From assembly GCA_002205965.3 (NCBI GenBank), contig NADL03000627.1, forward strand, positions 62,001 through 126,000: a stretch of 64,000 nucleotides of DNA, written 5' to 3'. Below the pieces are notes generated by a model, which saw nothing but the letters and a program-made list of their open reading frames with translations, searched no databases and was not told where the DNA came from. Every line of letters starts with the position of its first letter. The stretch's first letter is position 1. This stretch comes from Kappaphycus alvarezii. Taxonomy: Eukaryota; Rhodophyta; Florideophyceae; Gigartinales; Solieriaceae. Below are positions 56,337 to 64,000 of this stretch, in pieces. Made by a program: the position numbers and the translations under genes.

Positions 56337-57628
56337 GAGGAGAAATCTAGGAAGTCGGATCACTACCGAGGAACTATGGTTGATATATAGTTACTAAAGG
56401 TACTAGAGGGAAAAAGAAATCAGACCTTGCTGAAGGAAAAATAGGTCAAATAACAAAAATAGTTATTTGATAAGGGACGGGGGAGCTGGGACCTGGGATG
56501 AGCCTAAATACTTCTCATGTGTGCCAGAGGGTGTAGCCCCGTCAACAACGAAGGAGTGCCTCACCGAGCCGATGCGGAGGAAAGACAAATAAGGGAACGA
56601 GAAAAAAATAGGATCGTAAAAGGAGGTGAAGAAGGATTGTGGGACTGGACAGGGGAAAATAGAACGGGAGGCGATGTGAGGTGGGCTGCTTGGGCCTCGG
56701 CCGGGAGGTAGGCGATTCAGCCGGCGCCAGGGGAACCCTATCGACTCTTGTTCTTTTCCCTTTTATTGGTAATGGTTTTCATTTTTACGTAACGAGGAGA
56801 GGAAGTCGTGGAGAACATTGGACTTTGAAGGAGGTCCTGCTGAGTGGATAAGTTGGTGGAATGTGTGTGAGAACATCAAAGTGGGCCTCGGAACAGGCAA
56901 GCAAATGTGGGTCGGAGTTATTGTCGGGTGAACCCATTGAGGAAAACAACGAAGGATGAGGCGTCAACTGTGGTACTGGAGAAGGTTTTCGGTGAGGAAG
57001 CAGGGGAATTTACTAGTTTAGAGATTGCAGCGAGTGATTCTGTGTGAGTGAAGCTTGAAGGGGCTATATGCGTTTCAAATTGAGAGCGAGAAGGTGTCCC
57101 AGGGCTGGCGAGTAAAGAGTCCTGTTGTGCAGTCTTGAGCGTTATGTGGGAACGGGCGATGATAGTGAGTAGAGGGTGTCACGTGAGGCCTGAGGATATT
57201 TACGGAGAGTTAGTGAGGGTTATTCAGAGGCGACGAAGAGGAGATTATTATGACTGCGGAGGTGTGAGGAGGATGATCCTGTGGAGAAGGCCCACGGGAA
57301 GTGACCGCAAAGACACGCCAAGGGGAGTCCGCCACTATTACGCCAGCTGTTTAACAGCACGTTAGTGCCTCTCAAGCGGCAGGCAGGGATGGTTGAGGGC
57401 GTGCCGCAGTAATTGGTAGTTGATAGACTGGCCTTGGTTGAAAAGGGGTGGTTGGTGGTAAGATGGTAGGGTGGTGGATTTGGGGGGTTGCATTGGCCAA
57501 CTGGGCGCCTGTGTCGCACTTTGAGTGCGGGGAAATGTGAACTGTGCCAGCTCGCTTCTTGATCTGGGGAGACACTGTACTGTATCTCCCTAGTTGATGT
57601 AGGTTTAGGCATTGTATAAACACCACCC

Positions 57629-57751
57629 GGCACAGTACAATATATATACATATACTGTACTGTGTCGAGGGTACGTGGATAAAGGAGGAAAACAGGTTAC
57701 GATTGGCCTAGGTAGGACACTAAAGAATAAAGGAAAATTTCAAGCATTTCA
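57629..57751 (+). repeat. 3' LTR end of second gypsy element
   Basis: Partner of 51549-51698; ends AAGCATTTCA at 57751. By-eye identity is high in the first 40 bp and lower after, with a gap of about 30 bp relative to the 5' copy. Confidence 0.7.
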
Positions 57752-58229
57752 TACGACACAGAATTTTCAGTCTGAAATCCGTCTGGTCCTCTACGAGTTT
57801 TAGCAAGCCTTTAGCGGCTGCGTCGCGGGCATTACTGATCATGAAAGCGAAGAGAACGTACTGAACATCTACGCAGGTAATTTGTTCACCGTTAGGAGCG
57901 TATTTAGACTACGTTATGCCTCACAGTGCATTAAATACAGGTAATTGTGTTGAGTTAGTGGAGCTGTCAGGGACTCCATGCATTAATTCTGAGCTTTGGG
58001 TGCAAAAAATCTCTCCTGATGAAATGATTGAAGATAGTAGAGAATTTACGCATCAAAAAATTCTTTAGGTATTTCATGATAACTCAGCACAAAATTTGCC
58101 AGGTCATTACCATATTTGAGCTATACGAACTGACTTTACACACGTCAAATTTCATAGAAATCGTACGAAATCCATGACGTGTCAACTACGCAGACAAGAC
58201 ATCCTGTCGTTACTACGTAGTTGAAATTT
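57752..58229. other. Unassigned flank
   Basis: About 480 bp with no supported gene between the gypsy element and the third Harbinger-like remnant. Confidence 0.4.
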
Positions 58230-59040
58230 CATGGTGAATTTTCCAAAACCCTACCATTCGATCAACACTTACCCACCGAGCAATTTTTACCCAGCGTGAC
58301 TTCTCTATTGACAAAGCTAGGAAGTGTGGGACTACTAGACTAAAGAACGCTTTATCAGTTCTGTGTTTAGATGCACCTGATCTTCTGTGTATCATTCTAA
58401 CGCAAAGTTACCTTGATGCATGCAAAGATGTGAGAAAACTGAGAATAAGGACAAATCTTATTAGTAATATCTCATTTAGCTTGAACTCCTATTATAACAA
58501 AGATTCTCTGCACCACTTTAGGTTTCGTGTGCAGGACACGGGTAAAGTTACGGGAATTATTGGTTCGCAGGGAGGGCGTACCAAGAAGAGTTTTGTTTGA
58601 TATGCTGTTACAGCATGATATATGGTGCTTCGAAAGATCTCTAGAACAGTGACATGGCATACTTTGGAGACAGATTTCTGCTTCCATACATCTGCGATGG
58701 GGAAAATTTTCTGGGGGTACTAGAAACTTTTTCTTCAATGGGAGGATATTTAATTACGGTCTTATGAAAGAAACTGCTACGACAACCCGCAGAACCATGT
58801 GCTGAACTGATTTATGATCTGGGGGCCCTCTAGATTATCTTGTTGGATTCATTGGCCGTACAAAGATTTGAATGACGCGTCCCGGTGGAAGAGGAAGTTT
58901 ACAGCGTACGGCTACTCAGGGCACAAGCGTTTCCACTACCTATCAGGTGTGATGATTTTCTTGTATACCAGAAAATAATCACACTTGACCTGAAGTTGGC
59001 CGGCGAAACTACAAAACCTTATCACTCCACCTTCCCTGTC
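58230..59040 (+). pseudogene. PIF/Harbinger-like transposase remnant (N-terminal part)
   Basis: Plus-strand traces align with the copy at 14428-15492. FRFRVQDTGKVTGIIG (about 58520) matches FRLRLAEIPRVAFQIG. SRTVTWHTLETDFCFH and AMGKIFWG match the following helices. DYLVGFIGRTKI (about 58840) matches NCIGFIDCTKI, with the catalytic Asp replaced by Gly. GYSGHKRFHYLSGVMIF matches HSVHKRFHC. The C-terminal half with the other catalytic residues is missing, because sequence after about 59040 belongs to the convergent partner gene. Confidence 0.65.
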
Positions 59041-59563
59041 TCGGATTTGTCGTCCATTTCTTGAATGATATCGTCCATGACGATTTCGCGCTCTCTATAC
59101 ACTTCGAAAATGCCAGAACCAGGAGCGTTACGTGCATTATCTTTTCGTCTGTTCGAAATAATCCTCTTGGACCGATCGGCTATAGATTTCTGAGACGTTC
59201 GCTTGTTGACAGTAAATAATCTCTCGGGAATACATTTAGTAAAAGCTCCAAGGCTCGTTCATATTTTGTTTCTAATTCACCCCATCTATCAAGGTGAGCG
59301 CTGACGCTGTTAACCGTTTTCAAAAGATGAAGATCATATGTCTCTGAAAATGCGAAGCGTTTTAGTTTGGGCTGTTGTTGCGCTTGCTGCTAATTCGATG
59401 TTGCATTGAGGAGCACAGCGCGTGGTTCTCCGTTAGGAGCGTAATGTTTTGAGGACCTTCGATGTTGAGCTGGTGGCACTTTGGTTGCATGGTTTGATGT
59501 CGTAGCTGGTTTTGACGGCGAATAGCGGTTCGTAGTGCTCACAAGAGGGGTTGGCGCCGTCAT
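59041..59563 (-). pseudogene. Harbinger-like partner gene remnant (SANT-like)
   Basis: Reads from the ATG complementary to 59561-59563: MTAPTPLVSTTNRYSPSK, a low-complexity N-terminus. After an in-frame TAG near 59392 comes QPKLKRFAFSETYDLHLLKT, then AHLDRWGELETKYERALEL and LLNVFPRDYLLST. The F.E..D..LL....AH....G pattern is the same as FSREEDF...AHVASYGN in the 8415-9292 copy. The frame then decays toward 59041. Orientation is convergent with the transposase remnant, as at the other two loci. Confidence 0.55.
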
Positions 59564-61310
59564 TTAGTTCGCGTAAATGGTTTCACAGACTAGATCAGCA
59601 GTGTCGATAGTGCGAAAATTCTCTTCGTACAAAACAGCTTTGGGAAGAATAACTTATGTCGACATGGTAAAAGAACTCTTACAGATTTGCCAGCTGTGCA
59701 ATGTGTCGTGCTTGTCAAAAAAATGATGAAACTTTAGGTTGTGTAAATTCTCTAATCCCTGAAATGATTGCAGCTTTCTATAATTCTCTTCCGTCGTAGC
59801 TCGAGAGTGTACTGTTCTCTGTTAGCGTTATCTTTTTGAAGTGAAAACATCTTCATTTTGGGTCTCATACGTTCTCAATCAAAACATACATTACGAGAAA
59901 AATTACCTTTTTCAGTACTGGATCGCCGAGCTGGAATTGGTTGCTTCCAGCCCCAATCTCCAAGGTCGGCGCCTGGCACCCAGACGCCTCTTACCTTGTA
60001 ACGAAGGTGGAACTGTCGACCGACAACCGTGCCAACGACCAGTTTTCCACGGACAGATCCACACTGCGGCAGCGTCATCCTGCGTTATTGATTTCTTCTA
60101 ACCCCGCATATATGCTGATAAGGCTCGCAGCTACATTCATGTAGCCATTTCATAGCGCGCCCATCGTCACCGTTGGTGTTTCCTCGCTGTCGCCATACTG
60201 CACAGATTAATGGGAAATTCACCCTGTGTTCCACTCGCTGTAATTTCACTCCACATTTAAAACCTTCTTCAGAGTTTGAGAATATTGCGTAAACCTTCTA
60301 GCCCTCCGTTTCCGCTTCTATTTCCGTTCAATATACCATTAATTGATCCGCGAAACATACCAGAAAATCCAGTCCGATGCCAGCTTCCTTCGATTCAGTC
60401 CCCGCACAGAAGCATCTGTGTAGTAATATGGCCTCGTAAACGCTACACGCGGGGTGGTCGAGGTTTGGAAGTTAGACTTCCTCAGGAAACGATTTTATGC
60501 TTAGGAGGATGCCCTAACGTCCTTCAGGTACAGCTCTGGGTGAATCAAGTAAGGAAATGGATAAGAAGGGGATCAGGAAAAAAAGGAAACGGGAAAAAGG
60601 TGGAAATGGTAAGAGTGGTACATGTAGGGGGTAGGTGGTCCTACTCCGGGATCGGCAAAAAAAACGGAAACAGAGACTACTACGGTAACGCCAAGAAATG
60701 GATAGCGCAGACTACTCCGGTCATACTCTAGGTATAATTAGCTATAGTGAGCCCATGCAGCGCTAGGCTGTCCGGTCACTCAGTTGGTGAACTATCGATC
60801 CTTGTCCAACACTTGAGACCACCACGGTCTCCGAGGGCCGGTGAAAGGTTGAGTAGGTACGTTGGTGATCGGCCCGTTGATCGATTACTCTATCGTAGAA
60901 GACCTAAGGTCTTGAGACCTAAAGTGATGTTCGACAGCACCCCTATTGTGGCACAGTAACCCACACTGGCTTACAGTAATTATTATATAAAGGACCAAAT
61001 TGGAGATTAAAAATTGATTACGCTGGCAATTGCACGTGATCCAAGTGGCCCAGGACAGGACAACCTGGCCTTATTGTAGGTACAGTATGCGCGCTCAAAA
61101 AAATTAAAACGGGGTTGCCCCAGTCTGTATTGGTCAGCATGAATTACGAAGTTGATCACTGCCATTACTATTGCCATCCACGTTGTCATTGTCAATGGTC
61201 GCATGGTTAAGTTGGCAGAGGCGAGTTCAACTATAATTGACGGTACCAAATCTGCAACGCTTGAAATTGTCAATATATACATGCAACCCTCTCCCGTCCA
61301 CACATGAAAT
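59564..61310. other. Unassigned sequence
   Basis: Short frames only (for example 59841-60101 plus, 60276-60731 plus, 61007-61303 minus). None carries a motif I can name. Purine-rich AGGAAAxGG-type sequence at 60550-60700 gives a Lys/Gly-rich artefact frame. Confidence 0.4.
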
Positions 61311-64000
61311 CAAATTGATGTTCTTTCAAAAAGCCTGCTGTGGGCAGAGTTGAAGACTTATAAACTTTTCAACCGTTTTGAACATTGACGGAAGGAAATT
61401 AAAATGATTTCACGTAACATCAATAAACTATAATTATATTCGCAAAAAAAATTTTAACCAACTAGGAGACTTCCAAACCCACGAAAGAAATGTGACAGAA
61501 TAATAACGCTAAGTGATTGACAATTATTGCAGCACTTTACATTTTGTTCTTGTCTCTGCAGATTTGTCTTAACTCGATTATTTAATGAGAAAAACTCAGA
61601 TTCTTTGCCTTAATTTGATTAAATTTTTCACGAATTTAAGATTTCATGCGTTTATTTTGCATTCTACTACTTGGGGCGAAATATTGGATTTTTTGATTGT
61701 TTATAGCTATAAAATGTTCTCTTATTCAATTCCTCGTGATATTTTGACGTAACACTAATTAAAATTCAGGCTAACCCCTAAGCTTGGAGCAGATCAACTC
61801 AAAATGAGTATTTGAGTGATTTCTGGCCGATACTTGGTTCAGTAAGTAGTCAGAGAGTCAACTATAGCTATAATTCGGTTCAAAAACTCAACCAAGAAAG
61901 AAAATATTTTTTAATGATGGAAGATGGTCCCTTGTAGGTATAGATAGGTAGGTAGGTAGTAAATTTTCAAATGACTTATATCAAGCCATTCTCTACAAAA
62001 CCTTTTGATGAATTTATGAGCATGTTTTACTTATTTGGAGGTGAATGAGTCGCGAAAAGACCTCCCGTCGTTTTTTTTATGATCGAGACCCTGAAAATTG
62101 CTTTGAGTAAGATCTATCGGCATGTAAGCAGCTCAAAGTAGTGTTAGGAATATATTTAGTCTCATAGAAGACGACTGGGACCTATTTTAACTTTAAAGAA
62201 GAATTACTTAAAATCAATCCCTCTTCAACTTTCTTCCCTGTGTTGTCGAGATCAGACCGAATTATATGTGTTGACTCGTTATTTGTATCCAATTCAACTG
62301 CAGTCTAAGTGATGATATGTAGATGAGCTTAATTTTTTGGCCAACTATGAAATTAGGGTACTTTTGACGCAACAACTTACATCAAGGAAGCTCACCGAAC
62401 ATTACGATCATATCCTGATTCTGTCTAAAAATGATGCCATTAACAAATTTCTATTCCCGTTTCTGTACGTAAAGGAAATGGGGTCATTTTTTCAGAAACT
62501 TCAATGAAAGCAATCAGGGAACGCCGTTTGCAGAGAAATTTGTAGAACTGCGGATGAGAAAAAAATGTAGCCGAACTCACTATCCACATTCCTGATGTTC
62601 TTAATTAGAACTATGAAAATTTTCAGATCGAACGTCGTAATAGGCGCAGAAAATTCTCCTAGACTTGAGGGGAAGCATTAAGTGAGGAGAAGTTCTTCTA
62701 CTCAATCACACCTGTGTGAGTTAAGTTAAATGGGATACCTATTGGCGTACTGAGACTTCAGTCGAGTTACTAATGGAATTTGCAGTCTTCTAGTAGAAGA
62801 CCGGTGAGAATGGAGCTACAGTTTTCTGAGTTAGCACCTTATTATTTTCACCAAAGAACACCTTCCCGCGATAAAATGTATAGCATAACATTCGAAAATT
62901 GATTATATTTATTATCGCTAACGATATGTAAAAAACTTTGGGGCACAAACTGCACTGCACTATACAGCTACATATAATCAGATCATCAACGCTTCTATTT
63001 CCATAACATTAACTTTCTTCTTATCCGATAGCGCTTGGCTTTTAGCATTCCTAATGGTTGCTGCCACAACGTCGCCCCCACGAAACTAATGTATAGCCGT
63101 CACCAATTAATCTAAATCTAAATATTTAAAAATCCATTTCTTTTATCGTTTATAACTTTGTCAGTGAAGTATCAATTCGATGATTTCCTCCTCCCTGCTT
63201 TTCTGACTAACATACGGAGTCTTAATGACTCCCCCATTGAAAAACGGTACTAGTTGTGATGCAATGGTGTCTCTGACAGACTTTCGTCGCATTATACCCT
63301 TCCTAGACACTGTCGCTGTACCTTTAGTCGGCATTTCTTTGTTAAAAGGTCAGCCTCTCAAAATTATTTCTCAAAACTAGAGCTAATTGTAAAAATGACC
63401 CGTATTACGGGCCTAATTATCTTTCAGTTGGTTCTACACCTCAGCTCGGGTGTCATTTCGCTTCATTACATTCTCAGGAACCATCTTAGCTGCAATAGAT
63501 CACTATTGGTCGGTAGATAAAACTTCTGTTCGATTAAAATTTTAGTACAGCCCTCTTATTCCTTTAATAGTCTCTTAGTGCACAAAAATGACATATGGGG
63601 ACATTTCTTGGGCTAGATGACTTTCCTGCGAAGAGGTACGAACATGGAATAGTAGTTGAAACTAACCCACTAGTAGAGATCATGCAAGTGATTTAGATAT
63701 AATGGGATGTTTGTAGGGTCTATTTGTATTTGAGACAGCTTCATGAACTTCTTTCCCGTTTTCGCTTCCTCAAAAGCTCGTCGATGACCATGACCCTCTG
63801 TAAACCATAGTACTCAGCTTCCTTCGTCAACTAACCGTCTACTGAAAATGAATGTTTGTAAAACTAAAACGCTGCTCTATCTAACTGATATAGAATCTGT
63901 TAAGCCTCCTCGTGTTTTTTCCGCGAATGATGATGTTATCGTGCGAGAAAAAGAAGTGGTAGATGTTGGAATGGGGATTTATATCGAATTAAATGTCTGG
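61311..64000. other. AT-rich region, no gene supported
   Basis: About 2.7 kb of AT-rich DNA with no open frame long enough to list. Scattered minus-strand peptides look protein-like (for example GGDVVAATIRNAKSQALSD near 63080 and FFNGGVIKTPYVSQKSREEE near 63230), suggesting very old coding or retroelement debris, but no family can be assigned. Confidence 0.4.

Larger units (their letters stand above)
51549..57751 (+). mobile_element. Ty3/gypsy LTR retrotransposon, decayed (second copy of lineage)
   Basis: LTR ends at 51549-51698 and 57629-57751 bracket gag, protease, RT, RNase H and integrase on the plus strand. Protein blocks parallel those of the element at 16.6-23.1 kb (two zinc knuckles, LLDTGA protease, H/D-rich linker, similar integrase tail), so both belong to one lineage. 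Stops and shifts are more frequent, especially in RT. A purine run (GAGGAGGAGAAA, about 56335-56346) right after the integrase stop is a candidate polypurine tract. The 1.28 kb between it and 57629 is unexplained and may be LTR sequence whose 5' counterpart is lost. Confidence 0.8.

Noticed and set aside
1-64000. CRISPR array, bacterial operon or prophage
   Set aside because: No regularly spaced identical repeats with unique spacers, no ribosome-binding sites, and the genes are eukaryotic with spliceosomal introns.
61311-64000. Possible old copia or other retroelement coding traces on the minus strand
   Set aside because: Peptide fragments look suggestive but no diagnostic motif (zinc knuckle, LDTGA, YVDD, RNase H end) could be found.

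Overview
The window is eukaryotic nuclear DNA from an intron-poor but transposon-rich genome. Host genes carry none or few introns (one gene has two short GT-AG introns). They encode conserved eukaryotic proteins: a farnesyltransferase beta subunit, an ethanolamine-phosphate cytidylyltransferase, a type-2 asparaginase, a PRA1-family protein and a very large sacsin-like ATPase. Single-copy genes sit as small islands between many decayed retrotransposons and DNA transposons. This layout recalls a multicellular (florideophyte) red alga such as Chondrus. That assignment is inference from gene architecture, not proof.

Layout. 0.8-7.1 kb: an unrecognised 288-residue gene (+), then a sacsin/DUF3684-like giant gene (-). 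7.6-10.6 kb: a pyrimidine-rich minisatellite, then a decayed PIF/Harbinger-like element. 11.1-14.2 kb: a double zinc-finger ORF, tandem repeats and an unassigned decayed ORF. 14.4-16.3 kb: a second Harbinger-like element. 16.6-23.1 kb: a Ty3/gypsy element on the minus strand with matching terminal repeats. 25.0-27.9 kb: a copia fragment (-). 28.2-28.9 kb: a second double zinc-finger ORF (-). 31.2-36.9 kb: strongly decayed copia sequence plus a dispersed inverted repeat. 37.3-44.2 kb: the host-gene island PRA1 (+), farnesyltransferase beta (-), asparaginase (-), ethanolamine-phosphate cytidylyltransferase (+). 44.9-45.7 kb: the tail of a non-LTR retrotransposon. 45.9-47.4 kb: a nearly intact Tc1/mariner element. 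47.8-50.6 kb: a Tc1 fragment abutting a copia fragment. 51.5-57.8 kb: a second Ty3/gypsy element (+). 58.2-59.6 kb: a third Harbinger-like remnant. The last 4.4 kb is AT-rich with no gene I can support.

How the parts relate. The 37-44 kb island holds housekeeping functions: protein farnesylation, handling of prenylated Rab GTPases, asparagine/isoaspartyl peptide breakdown, and phosphatidylethanolamine synthesis (Kennedy pathway). There is no sign of co-transcription. The three Harbinger-like loci share one architecture, a transposase facing a convergent SANT-like partner gene. The two gypsy elements belong to one lineage, and the two Tc1 loci belong to one family.

A cross-cutting observation is that nearly every reading-frame break in otherwise well-preserved genes, both host and transposon, is of the one-base-missing type. 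Several fall in short homopolymers. Base-call or assembly deletions are therefore a serious alternative to pseudogenisation for these genes.
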